This document shows positions 10,143 through 18,456 of a DNA stretch of 64,000 nt, in pieces (positions within the stretch are counted from its first letter, which is position 1; the number at the start of each line of letters is the position of its first letter). The DNA is from DATARH01 sp963746885 (lineage in GTDB: Bacteria; Pseudomonadota; Alphaproteobacteria; ATCC43930; CGMCC-115725): NCBI GenBank assembly GCA_963746885.1, contig CAVVDM010000003.1, positions 1 to 64,000 of the forward strand. The letters run 5' to 3'. A program made the position numbers and the translations under genes. The notes under the pieces are model-generated. The model made no database searches. It worked only from the letters and a program-made list of their open reading frames with translations, and was not told the origin of the DNA.

Positions 10143-11362
10143 TGCGGCGCCTCGGCCTCGCCGCCTTCGCCTTCGAGAGCAAGCCGCTGACTGCGCCGTA
10201 CGATTTCGACGAGCTTGTCCTGGGGCACGAGCCGAATAGGTTCCGCGGAAAACTCGAACCCCGCCGAGCGCGCCCCTTCGAGAGCATCTACATAAAGCCG
10301 ACGCGCATTCTCTCGATCGACTTTCAACGGATCGACGTCGCCATCGGCGTGCACCAGCTCGTAAGGCGCCCGCCCGGCGCAGACGAGATCGCAACGCGAG
10401 CGTAGCGCATAGCCACGAGCGTCCTGTTCGGCGAGAGCGACCAATCCGAGCGCGGCAAGCAAGGCGCGGCCGGCACGGTCGCGCTCACCGTCGCCGAAAC
10501 CGAGCCGCCGCAGCCCGGCAAAGCTGATTACCGCGACATGCTCGGCGTAATCGCAGGTGATGCCGAGCGGCTGGACCGACGGCGCGATGTTTCCATGATT
10601 GATTTCCGAGGGGCGGACCGCTTTCGCCCCTTTGCCTGCTTGCTCGCGGTTGGTGCTCCACCCATCGGCGCCCTTGAACACCTCGACTTTCCGCAGAATG
10701 CCGAGCGGATCTATTCGGCTGCCGGTTCGACGGCCGGCTGTCCGCACCTCTACCTCACCGTTGCGGTTGTCCACGATCTCCTCGACCGGCGCGTTGACGG
10801 CGATGATTTCGGAGGCGATGCAACGTGCGAATTTTGCTCCGAGCCCGCCGCCTTCGCCGGTCGAGTGCCACGCGCCGAACAGCAGCGCGGTCGGCGAGGC
10901 CTCCAAGAGCGCCGTGGCATCACCAGGCTTCGCCTCCGCGAGCCGCAATCCGAGCAGGCTCTTCATGAAGGGCTGGCCGTCAAGCAGGCTGTCGCGCAGG
11001 ATTGCATCATAGACGCGGTGCGGCGCATCGAGCGAGGTGATCTCGGTCAGCCCCGCGAGTTCCTTGCCGGCGAAATCGACGGTCACATAGGGGAGCCTGA
11101 TCGCGCCCTCCCGGACGGCTCCGAGCAGCGCTTCTTCGAGTTGGTTCGCCTGGCTTTGCACGCTGTCGACAAGGACACACCAGATCTCAGCACCGTCGAT
11201 CCGCCGCCGCTCGAAGACGTGCCGCGGCCCGGCACCTCGCCGATCTTCGGGATAGGTCGGCGGAAAGATCTTGTCTCCTTTCCCGCCGACCGGCTGCAAG
11301 ATCTGTCGTCGGCGTAGCGCGGCGTCTGCGGCGACAGCGCGTAACAGGGCCTCGTATTCCAC
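10139..11362 (-). CDS. csb1: Type I-G Cascade backbone subunit Csb1 (Cas7)
   Basis: Cas7-type protein (GSU0053/Csb1 family) expected to polymerise along the crRNA. The GTG start at 11362 is chosen because GGGAGG lies six bases upstream; a TTG at 11383 is the longer alternative. Conserved features are the early DSVQSQANQLEEAL segment and the central FGAWHSTGEGGGLGAKFARC, followed by several RNA-recognition-like strands. Length is 407 residues, normal for the family. It is the first gene of a leftward operon csb1-csb2-cas3 in which each junction is a four-base overlap. It is divergent from cas4-cas1. Confidence 0.87.
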   Translation of the reverse strand: MEYEALLRAVAADAALRRRQILQPVGGKGDKIFPPTYPEDRRGAGPRHVFERRRIDGAEIWCVLVDSVQSQANQLEEALLGAVREGAIRLPYVTVDFAGKELAGLTEITSLDAPHRVYDAILRDSLLDGQPFMKSLLGLRLAEAKPGDATALLEASPTALLFGAWHSTGEGGGLGAKFARCIASEIIAVNAPVEEIVDNRNGEVEVRTAGRRTGSRIDPLGILRKVEVFKGADGWSTNREQAGKGAKAVRPSEINHGNIAPSVQPLGITCDYAEHVAVISFAGLRRLGFGDGERDRAGRALLAALGLVALAEQDARGYALRSRCDLVCAGRAPYELVHADGDVDPLKVDRENARRLYVDALEGARSAGFEFSAEPIRLVPQDKLVEIVRRSQRLALEGEGGEAEAPQ

Positions 11363-11533
11363 GATAAGCCTCCCTAGGAGCAACTACAGCCTTCGAACCA
11401 AACGGACGTTGCGCCCGGTTCGAGATCCGGCGGATCCTGCCGGCGGCGATCACTCGCGTTTAGCAAACTCTTTCCATTTAGAATTACGATAGCAAGACGC
11501 GACTTGAAAACTGACAGGATATTTTGCAGCCCT
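11363..11533. promoter_or_regulatory. Divergent promoter region between csb1 and cas4-cas1
   Basis: A 171-base gap between the two divergent cas operons. The half nearest cas4-cas1 (about 11455-11530) is AT-rich against a GC-rich background and holds TTGAAA at about 11500, followed by an AT stretch GGATATTTT just before the ATG. The csb1 ribosome site GGGAGG lies at the other end. No clear operator palindrome was found. Confidence 0.4.
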
Positions 11534-13232
11534 ATGGACCTGGAGCCCGAACTTCCCCTACCGCCGCCGCCGCGCCCGGATCAGCCCTATCTGCCAGCGC
11601 GGATGGTCAACGAGTTCCAGTATTGCCCGCGCCTCGCCTATCTCGAATGGGTGCAGGGCGAGTGGGCCGATTTGGCCGATACTGTCGAGGGCCGCGGCGT
11701 GCATCGCCGAGTTCGACCGCAGCTCCGGGGCGTTGCCGGAGCCCGAAGAGATTGGAGACGAAGACCGCATCCACGCGCGCTCGGTCACGCTTTCCTCCGA
11801 GCGGCTTGGCTTGATCGCCAAGCTCGATCTGATCGAGGGCGAGGAAGGGGCGGTCATCCCCGTCGATTACAAGCGCGGGCGGCGCCCGCATGTCGCAGCG
11901 GGTGCCTATGAGCCGGAACTAGTCCAGCTTTGCGTGCAGGGGTTGGTGCTGGAGGATAACGGCTACCGTTGCGTCGAGGGCGCGATCTACTTTCGCGAGA
12001 GCCGGGAACGCATCCGCTTTCGCTTCGACGAAGAACTGCGCTCGAAGACGCTCGCCGCCGTCAACGGGCTTCGCCTCGTCGCTGCCGGGGGTCGGGTGCC
12101 GCCGCCACTCGAAGACAGCCCCAAATGCCCGCGCTGTTCGCTGGTCGGGATTTGCCTGCCCGACGAAGTGAATTTTTTTCGCCATGGTGACCCACCGCGA
12201 CCGCTCGCCGTCGGCCACGAGCCGGCGCTGCCCGTGTACGTCCAGGCCGCGCCGGCGCGGGTCAGGAAGCGCGGCGAGACACTGATCATCCAAGCGGATG
12301 GCGAGCAGGAAACGACGGCGCGGCTGATCGACACCTCGCACCTGGTACTGATTGGTGCCGTCGATGTGACCGCGCCCTCCTTGCATGAGTTGATGCGACG
12401 CGAGATCCCGATCAGCTGGTATTCGGGTGGCGGCTGGTTTCTCGGCCACACGGTCGGCACCGGGCACCGCAATGTCGAGCTGCGCACCGCTCAGTACCGC
12501 GCCAGCTTCGATCCCGCCTTCTGCCTCCGCTTCGCGCGGGGGCTCGTCGTCTCGAAGCTGCGCAACTGCCGCACCCTGCTGCGGCGCAATTGGCGCGGCG
12601 AGGCGGCGCCGGAGACGCTGCTGGCCGGCCTTCAGCGCGCCGCCCGCGCGGCGGCCGAGGCCAAACGTCTCGCCGAGCTACTCGGCATCGAGGGAAGCGG
12701 CGCAGCGCTGTATTTCGGCGGCTTCGGCGACATGCTGCGCGACGAGCCGGATGGGCTTGCGGGGTTCGACTTCCGCAACCGCAATCGGCGACCACCTACC
12801 GACCCGGTGAACGCCATGCTCTCTTTTCTCTACGCGCTCCTCGTGCGCGAAATCAACGTCATCCTGTCGGCTGTCGGCTTCGATTCCTACCGCGGCTTCT
12901 ATCACCAGCCCCGCTACGGTCGGCCGGCGCTGGCGCTCGACATGATGGAACCATTCAGGCCTCTGCTCGCCGATTTGGTCGTGCTTACCGCGGTCAACAA
13001 CGGGGAAATCAAGCCCGGCGATTTCGTCTATGCCGGTCGGGCATGCGCCCTCGCGGGTTCCGGTCGCAAGAAGATCATCGCCGCCTTCGAGCGCCGGCTC
13101 GCGCAAGAGATTACCCATCCCGTGTTCGGCTATCGGGTCAATTATCGCCGGCTCCTCGAAGTGCAGGCCCGGCTGTTGGGCCGCCATCTGCTGGGTGAGA
13201 TCGCCGAGCTCCCACCCATCGAGCCGCGCTGA
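11534..13232 (+). CDS. cas4-cas1: Cas4-Cas1 fusion, spacer acquisition (one frame break)
   Basis: Fusion of Cas4 nuclease and Cas1 integrase, characteristic of type I-G. The Cas4 part (about residues 1-210) has the first cluster cysteine in NEFQYCPRLAYLEW, active-site DYKRG and the C-terminal cysteines in CPRCSLVGICLP. The Cas1 part begins near LIIQADGEQETT and contains the family core with NAMLSFLYALL, GFYHQPRYGRPALALDMMEPFRP (metal-binding His and Glu/Asp) near 12895-12960. An extra base near 11718 breaks the frame. Before it the protein reads EGRGVHRRV and after it DRSSGALPEPEE, so a corrected product of about 566 residues is full length. An ATG at 11504 is an alternative start. Stop TGA overlaps the cas2 ATG by one base. 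Confidence 0.88.
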
Positions 13233-13570
13233 TGCCGCCCGACCGTCCCGACCAAGGCCGACAATTGCGCCCGCGCGGCGCCGAGGAAAACCTCTACATC
13301 GTCGCTTACGACATCGCGAACCCGCAGCGCTGGCGCCGCGTGTTCCGGCTTATGAACGGTTATGGCGAGTGGCTTCAGCTCTCGGTATTTCAGTGCCGCT
13401 TGAGCCCGCGCCGGCGGATCGAACTACGCCTCGCGCTGGCCGCGTTGATCAACCATGCCGAGGACCATATCGTGATCCTCGATCTTGGGCCGGCTACCTC
13501 AGTTCGGCCGCGGGTCGAAAGCATCGGCAAGCCGTTCGCAATGGTAGAGCGGGCACCCATCATCGTGTAA
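13232..13570 (+). CDS. cas2: Cas2
   Basis: Small ferredoxin-fold partner of Cas1 in spacer integration. The 112-residue protein starts at the ATG sharing one base with the cas1 stop. The first strand carries the conserved Asp in NLYIVAYDIANPQRWRR; FQCRLSPRRRIELR follows in the second half. A 23-residue extension precedes the usual start of the fold. Intact frame. It is the last cas gene before the leader. Confidence 0.9.
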   Translation: MPPDRPDQGRQLRPRGAEENLYIVAYDIANPQRWRRVFRLMNGYGEWLQLSVFQCRLSPRRRIELRLALAALINHAEDHIVILDLGPATSVRPRVESIGKPFAMVERAPIIV

Positions 13571-13779
13571 CGTCACTGTGCCGCTGGTATGCGAGCGGTG
13601 TTGCGGCACCGATCTCCCCGGCAGCTCTCGAATTGCTGTTTCTCATTGTGACACAACATCTTACTGAAAATCGATGGTCCGGCTGTTGGCGTACAGACCC
13701 GGACCCACTAGCAATTCTCCACCACCGCTCGAAAACCAGCGCGCAACCGTCCCATATTTCATGGAAGCGCGGCTGCGCT
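13571..13779 (+). promoter_or_regulatory. CRISPR leader
   Basis: The 209 bases between cas2 and the first repeat have no convincing gene and are locally AT-rich (for example around 13635-13680). Position next to cas1-cas2 and before the first perfect repeat identifies it as the probable leader, holding the array promoter and the site of new spacer insertion. No individual promoter element is assigned. Confidence 0.6.
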
Positions 13780-15371
13780 ATCTCCGGGGCTTTATCGCCC
13801 CGGCCTCATTGAAGCGCCTTGGTATGTCGGCGACGGCGCCGCCGCGCGCACTATCTCCGGGGCTTTATCGCCCCGGCCTCATTGAAGCTCGAGTGCACGT
13901 TACGCCAGTGGCCCGATCTCCCTGAGCGCATCTCCGGGGCTTTATCGCCCCGGCCTCATTGAAGCCGACGCGAATTGGCGAGGCTGGCACTGCAGCATCG
14001 GCGGATCTCCGGGGCTTTATCGCCCCGGCCTCATTGAAGCCTGATCTCCTGGATCGCCCACCTTGCGCAGACCCGGCAGATCCTCCGGGGCTTTATCGCC
14101 CCGGCCTCATTGAAGCCCGGTATGGTTCGGCGTTGTTCAGCGCGCCTACCTGATCTCCGGGGCTTTATCGCCCCGGCCTCATTGAAGCCCGATGATGCCA
14201 TCATCGCCAGTGGCGGGTTGGCATATCTCCGGGGCTTTATCGCCCCGGCCTCATTGAAGCTCCGTCATCGGCATTGTCCTTTCGGCCTGGCTGGCAATCT
14301 CCGGGGCTTTATCGCCCCGGCCTCATTGAAGCGTCATCGCAAGAGCGGACTTCAGCAAGACCTAGCCGCATCTCCGGGGCTTTATCGCCCCGGCCTCATT
14401 GAAGCTTAACAGGCCACTCCGTCTGGTTCATCCGACCTGGCAATCTCCGGGGCTTTATCGCCCCGGCCTCATTGAAGCACGTGAAAGGCCATGAGCTTCA
14501 TCCACCAGGACACATCTCCGGGGCTTTATCGCCCCGGCCTCATTGAAGCGGCGAAAAGGAGGGGCTTGCCTTCTACGCCGGCACCGATCTCCGGGGCTTT
14601 ATCGCCCCGGCCTCATTGAAGCTGGCTGCAGACGCGGTGCTACGAACTCAAGCCGGCGCTGATCTCCGGGGCTTTATCGCCCCGGCCTCATTGAAGCGCG
14701 CCAATAGGGCATCCAGACTTTTAACCGCCCCCCCATCTCCGGGGCTTTATCGCCCCGGCCTCATTGAAGCTGAGTTGATCAGGCGAACCAGCCTGCACTA
14801 ACCCAGCATCTCCGGGGCTTTATCGCCCCGGCCTCATTGAAGCCTGCCGCGCTTGAGCCCGATGTTGTTCAGCGTGCCAAATCTCCGGGGCTTTATCGCC
14901 CCGGCCTCATTGAAGCTGGTACGCCAAGAAGACGGGCCGGTTGGTCGGCCGCCGCATCTCCGGGGCTTTATCGCCCCGGCCTCATTGAAGCCCCGGTGAC
15001 CAGCACGAAGGTATAGAGGTCCACCTGATCTCCGGGGCTTTATCGCCCCGGCCTCATTGAAGCAAACATGGCCTCGGGCATTGTCGGAGGATTTCGCAGA
15101 AGAATCTCCGGGGCTTTATCGCCCCGGCCTCATTGAAGCCGCCGTGTAGAACTCCGGCGACTCGCAAGGTCGAATCCCCGACTATCTCCGGGGCTTTATC
15201 GCCCCGGCCTCATTGAAGCCGGACGGCCGAGCCCTACCGCCGCGCCGCAGCCCGACGTCAATCTCCGGGGCTTTATCGCCCCGGCCTCATTGAAGCGCGC
15301 AAGCCTGATATTCTGGCGGCGGCATTCGGTCGTCGATCTCCGGGGCTTTATCGCCCCGGCCTCATTGAAGC
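13780..15371 (+). CRISPR. CRISPR array, 22 repeats of 36 bases, 21 spacers
   Basis: Repeats begin at 13780, 13853, 13930, 14005, 14081, 14153, 14225, 14297, 14370, 14443, 14514, 14587, 14662, 14735, 14808, 14881, 14956, 15028, 15104, 15184, 15261 and 15336. Each repeat starts ATCTCCGGGGC and ends CCTCATTGAAGC, with a 7-bp stem CCGGGGC/GCCCCGG around loop TTTATC and a 3' ATTGAAGC handle like that of type I repeats. Only the fifth copy deviates, at its first two bases. The terminal copy is perfect, so no degenerate leader-distal end is seen. Spacers are 35-44 bases, mostly 36-41. Leader side is left, by cas2. Confidence 0.98.
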
Positions 15372-15388
15372 CCGGTCTACCGTTTCTG

Positions 15389-16306
15389 CTAAGCAGCGAT
15401 CTTACGAGTTTCGGATCCAGAGAGCCGCGACCAGTTTGCTATGCCAGGGAAATCCGATGGTACCGGCGCTGATCGCGGTCCCACCGACACAACAAACCCG
15501 CACTCGCTTCGCAACCGCGCCTGAGCTTGGCGGCAATATTGGCGGTTGTTGTCGATCAGGACGCAGCTCCGCCCCTCGCGGTAGGCGGCGACCGCCGTCG
15601 TGCCGCTGCCGCCGAACGGGTCGATGACCAGCCCGTCGCGCGGCGCGAGCAGCCGAATGAAGAAGGCCGGCAGCTCGACCGGGAAGACCGCAGGATGGCC
15701 CTTGTTCTTGCCGACCAGCGGCAGGCTCAGCACGTTGTCGGGCAAGACCGTCTTGCGCTCCGCCCATTTCGAGATATTGCGGCCGAAGCCGCTGGCGTTG
15801 GCCGAGTTCTGCCGGGTCGTGTCGTTGCGTCCGAGCCGCGCCAGCCGCGAGGTCGCCCAATCCCCTATCGGCTTCCTGACCGCGTCGAAATCGATGTAGG
15901 GGCGCTTGCTGCGCGAGAGATGAAAGCAATACTCCCAGCCGTCGCGCAGCCGCGTCGGCCAGTAGCCCGGCATCGCATTCGGCTTCTGCCAGATGTAATC
16001 GTCGATCGCGTGCCAGCCCAGGCGTTCGAGCGCCCTGATCGTGTCCCAGACGTAGCGGTGCCGCACGCCATCCACCACCTTGTCCTTGATGTTGATGACC
16101 AGGCTGCCCTCCGGCTTCAGCGCCGCCGCGAAGGGCTCGTGGAAGGTCGTGAACCAGGCGGCGAAATCGTCCGGCCGGATGCTGTCGTAGTGGCGCTTGC
16201 GCGCGTCGGCGTAGGGCGGCGAGGTCACGATCAAATCGGCACGGCCGCGGAAGGCGCCCAAGGCGCGGCGGGCATCGGCGTTGATGATGCGGTATTCCCT
16301 ACTCAT
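15389..16306 (-). CDS. Type II DNA methyltransferase, TSPPY family
   Basis: S-adenosylmethionine-dependent DNA amino-methyltransferase of a restriction-modification system. The 305-residue protein has the catalytic motif IV TSPPYADARK at residues 29-38 and the AdoMet-binding FxGxG motif as VIDPFGGSGTTAVAA near residue 235, that is catalytic before cofactor motif, the beta-class order. Ser-Pro-Pro-Tyr favours N4-cytosine methylation, but N6-adenine cannot be excluded. The ATG at 16306 overlaps the stop of the upstream endonuclease gene by eight bases. The gene ends 18 bases from the last CRISPR repeat, on the opposite strand to the array. Confidence 0.85.
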   Translation of the reverse strand: MSREYRIINADARRALGAFRGRADLIVTSPPYADARKRHYDSIRPDDFAAWFTTFHEPFAAALKPEGSLVINIKDKVVDGVRHRYVWDTIRALERLGWHAIDDYIWQKPNAMPGYWPTRLRDGWEYCFHLSRSKRPYIDFDAVRKPIGDWATSRLARLGRNDTTRQNSANASGFGRNISKWAERKTVLPDNVLSLPLVGKNKGHPAVFPVELPAFFIRLLAPRDGLVIDPFGGSGTTAVAAYREGRSCVLIDNNRQYCRQAQARLRSECGFVVSVGPRSAPVPSDFPGIANWSRLSGSETRKIAA

Positions 16307-17237
16307 GGTTGCCGGGCGTGTTGCAGAACACGTCGATCAGTTTCAGCGCGTCATTGAACCTTCCCTCGCCGTCGAGCAGGCCGCGTTCCCGGCACGCCTC
16401 GCCGAAGCTGTCCACCAGCTCGTCAGGGATCGGGGTCGCGAGCTGCTGCTGGTCCTTGGGGATCGCCTCCACCAGCACCTCGAACACCGCCTTCGCAATC
16501 TCGGCGTAGCTGTAGTTGGCGAAGAACGGCCAGAAGAAATCCGACAGCCACACCTCGGTGTTGACCGAGTACGGCGCCTTGGTCTTGCCGATGCGGCGGA
16601 TCTGGCGCTGCCCCTTGTCGATCGCGATGCCGAAGACGCAGATGTACGGACCCGAGCGGTTCTTGTCGGAGCGCGCGACGCCTTCGAGGGCGGCGATCGC
16701 CTTCGGCCAATCCTGGCCGCCCATCGTGTTGGCGCGGTTCTTGATCGACACGTAGATGTTGAGCGTCGCCCTTGCATCGACGATGTTCATCGTCGCGTTG
16801 AAGTCGGCCTCCGAGGCGCCGATGTCGGACACGGTGATGAAGCGGCGCGAGCGCACCGCGCAGTCCTTGGCGATGTACTGATAGCGCCAGCCCGAGTTCA
16901 TCCGCTGCTTTTGCAGCGTCTGATTGCGGAATTGCTCGATCGCGATCTCGCGGTAGTGCTTGCCGAGGCAGTCATAGGCGGTGGCCGCCGGGTCGCCGTA
17001 GTAGCGGCGGAAATAGGCGAACAGCTCTCTTCCCTTCTTTCGGTAGACGGCGCTCTTCTCGGCGTCGGACAGCCCGTCCGGCAAATCCAGAATCTCGCGG
17101 CGCGATTTGCGCGCGGCGCTGGTGATGGCGTCGCGGATGATCGCCTTCAACTCGTCGAAAGGGATTTTCTGCTGGTGCGGCGTCAGCCGCGTCTCGTCCA
17201 ACAGGCCGGTCTCGGTGCGGGGGTAGTCTTGCGGCAT
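16299..17237 (-). CDS. Probable type II restriction endonuclease partner of the methyltransferase
   Basis: A 312-residue soluble protein translationally coupled to the methyltransferase. I infer endonuclease function from the pairing and from the segment NIYVSIKNRANTMGGQDWPKAI at about residues 160-185 (written here only in part as a landmark), whose strand followed by Lys resembles the second half of a PD-(D/E)xK nuclease core. The acidic residues Glu-Ala-Asp about 30 residues upstream could complete it. I do not recognise the specificity. The ATG at 17237 is chosen because a TATACT box lies 13 bases upstream; an open frame extends to 17474 but runs through that promoter. Confidence 0.65.
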   Translation of the reverse strand: MPQDYPRTETGLLDETRLTPHQQKIPFDELKAIIRDAITSAARKSRREILDLPDGLSDAEKSAVYRKKGRELFAYFRRYYGDPAATAYDCLGKHYREIAIEQFRNQTLQKQRMNSGWRYQYIAKDCAVRSRRFITVSDIGASEADFNATMNIVDARATLNIYVSIKNRANTMGGQDWPKAIAALEGVARSDKNRSGPYICVFGIAIDKGQRQIRRIGKTKAPYSVNTEVWLSDFFWPFFANYSYAEIAKAVFEVLVEAIPKDQQQLATPIPDELVDSFGEACRERGLLDGEGRFNDALKLIDVFCNTPGNHE

Positions 17238-17250
17238 AAGGCGTTCGACC

Positions 17251-17266
17251 AGTATACACCGCGGTG
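17251..17266 (-). promoter_or_regulatory. Promoter and palindromic operator of the restriction gene
   Basis: On the minus strand a TATACT -10 box (17256-17251) is abutted on its upstream side by the perfect 10-bp palindrome CACCGCGGTG (17257-17266). The ATG follows 13 bases after the box, so the leader RNA would be only about six bases. A palindrome touching the -10 box is a typical repressor site. The same GTATACTGG string recurs at the promoter of the ribbon-helix-helix gene at 18583. Confidence 0.5.
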
Positions 17267-17368
17267 GGGCCCCAGCCGCTCCCCTACCCCACCCGGCAGA
17301 GGTGGGGATAGCCAGGTTGACTGGCGCCCGCTCCATTCGGCAATGCGACCCTAGCGACATGGACGACA

Positions 17369-17972
17369 CAGTCGCGACAGGACGCGACGGCGACGAACAG
17401 CGAGTACACCCTGTCCGTCGAGGAGGCCCTCGCCCGGTACGAGGCGGCCGGGATCCCCGCACGATGCGCAGCATCCAGCGCTATTGCGCCAGGGCGACCT
17501 CACGCGCACCGCAGCGAGACGCCGTTCGGCGAGAAGTTTTTGATCACGCCGGCATCAGTGGAGCGGCACATCGCCTACATCCATGAGGTGCGACCTGTCG
17601 CGACAGGTCGCGACGTGCCGCGGCATGCCGCGACAACTGTCGCCGCAGAAAATCAGGGCGAATCGTTGCCCAGCACCGCCGCCACGAGCGGCGACGAGGC
17701 GCGACAGGCGCCGACAAGCAGTGACGTGTCGCGGCCTGTCGCGGCGAGCCGACGACAGGTATGTCGCGCTGCTCGAAAGGGAGAACGATTTTCTGCGCGG
17801 GCAGGTCGCCGTCAAGGACGAGCAGATCAAGGAGCAAACCGAGCGAGCCCGCGAGACCAATCACCTCGTCGCCGGCTTGCAGAGGATGCTCGCGCCGCTC
17901 CTCAGCGCACCCGATCGCAGCCGCGACCACGCGCGTGCCGACGATTTCGGCGACGCCGCCACCACGCACTGA
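17369..17972 (+). pseudogene. Helix-turn-helix/coiled-coil protein, frame-broken
   Basis: An uncharacterised protein readable only with several frame changes. In order it shows EYTLSVEEALARYEAAGIP (17401 onward), TMRSIQRYCA (17462 onward), TPASVERHIAYIHEV (17546 onward, helix-turn-helix-like), a low-complexity linker, and a strong coiled coil DDRYVALLERENDFLRGQV continuing to about residue 129 of the frame 17583-17972. The breaks fall in short C or G runs near 17457, 17492, 17519 and 17755, as expected of sequencing deletions. It lies immediately upstream of the replication-type helix-turn-helix gene. Similar pairs accompany replication modules of plasmids and integrative elements, which I take as inference only. 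Confidence 0.45.
17591..17610. repeat. 20-bp perfect palindrome in a TCGCGAC-rich cluster
   Basis: CGACCTGTCGCGACAGGTCG is its own reverse complement. The core TGTCGCGACA or close variants recur at about 17370-17385, here, and near 17725-17755, and the palindrome TGCCGCGGCA follows at 17616-17625. The cluster sits inside the frame-broken gene next to a replication-type helix-turn-helix gene, so it may be a protein-binding array. Confidence 0.6.
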
Positions 17973-18033
17973 TCGGCTCGCTTATCCCCTCCGGCAAGCG
18001 GGGCAGCGCGGGGTTGAGTGCTAAAATCCGGCT

Positions 18034-18438
18034 ATGGAGCGCCGAGAAGGAAAGGTCGTCTCGATAGGCGAGGTCATCGAGCGCAACATCATCCTGCGCG
18101 GCGCCGACGCGCTGTCGGCGCGCGGCTTCACCCAGGTCCCCAATCACATCCTCGACAACGGCAAGCTGTCGCCGGGCGCCAAGCTGACCTACGCCATGCT
18201 GCTCAAATACGCCTGGCAGAACGACTATTGCTTCCCCGGCCAGGAGCGGCTTGCCAAGGATATGGGCGTCACCGACCGCAGCGTCCGCACCTACCTCCAG
18301 GAGCTCGAAAGGGCGGATTTCGTCGCGATCAAGCAGCGGGGGCTGGGGAAGGTGAACCTCTACGAGCTGAACCTCACAGTAAAAGGGGCTTCCGCCGCTG
18401 ACCGGAAAAAATTTCCGGTCAGGACCGGAAGGAAATAG
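18034..18438 (+). CDS. Replication-type helix-turn-helix protein
   Basis: A 134-residue DNA-binding protein. After a short N-terminal arm (MERREGKVVSIGEVIERN) comes a winged helix of the HTH_36 kind: LSPGAKLTYAMLLKYAWQ, FPGQERLAKDMGVTDRSVRTYLQELERADFV split across helices 1-3, and a wing ending in Tyr-Glu-Leu. Such domains are common in replication initiators and regulators on plasmids and prophages. The C-terminal tail Asp-Arg-Lys-Lys-Phe-Pro-Val is encoded by palindromic GACCGGAA DNA. TAAAAT lies six bases before the ATG, suggesting a leaderless message. Function beyond DNA binding is not shown. Confidence 0.6.
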   Translation: MERREGKVVSIGEVIERNIILRGADALSARGFTQVPNHILDNGKLSPGAKLTYAMLLKYAWQNDYCFPGQERLAKDMGVTDRSVRTYLQELERADFVAIKQRGLGKVNLYELNLTVKGASAADRKKFPVRTGRK

Positions 18439-18456
18439 CAGTTCCAGACCGGAAAT
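18399..18456. repeat. GACCGGAA repeats and 23-bp palindrome at the end of the helix-turn-helix gene
   Basis: TGACCGGAAA (18399-18408) and TTTCCGGTCA (18412-18421) form a perfect inverted repeat with a 3-base centre. GACCGGAA recurs directly at 18423-18430 and 18447-18454. Three direct copies and one inverted copy lie in 58 bases, straddling the stop codon at 18436-18438. Iteron, operator or terminator function are all possible. Confidence 0.55.

Noticed and set aside
11363..13232. Separate cas4 and cas1 genes
   Set aside because: The two frames overlap and join in-frame after correcting one base near 11718, giving the known type I-G fusion. The stop in the first frame is an artefact of that break.
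13674..15472. Open frames through the array encoding repeated Leu-Arg-Gly-Phe-Ile-Ala-Pro-Ala-Ser-Leu-Lys peptides
   Set aside because: They are translations of the CRISPR repeat. Spacers differ in length and break any common frame, so no repetitive protein is encoded.
17302..17474. N-terminal extension of the restriction gene up to 17474
   Set aside because: It would cross its own TATACT promoter and palindrome and adds an unconserved Arg/Pro-rich stretch; the ATG at 17237 is better.
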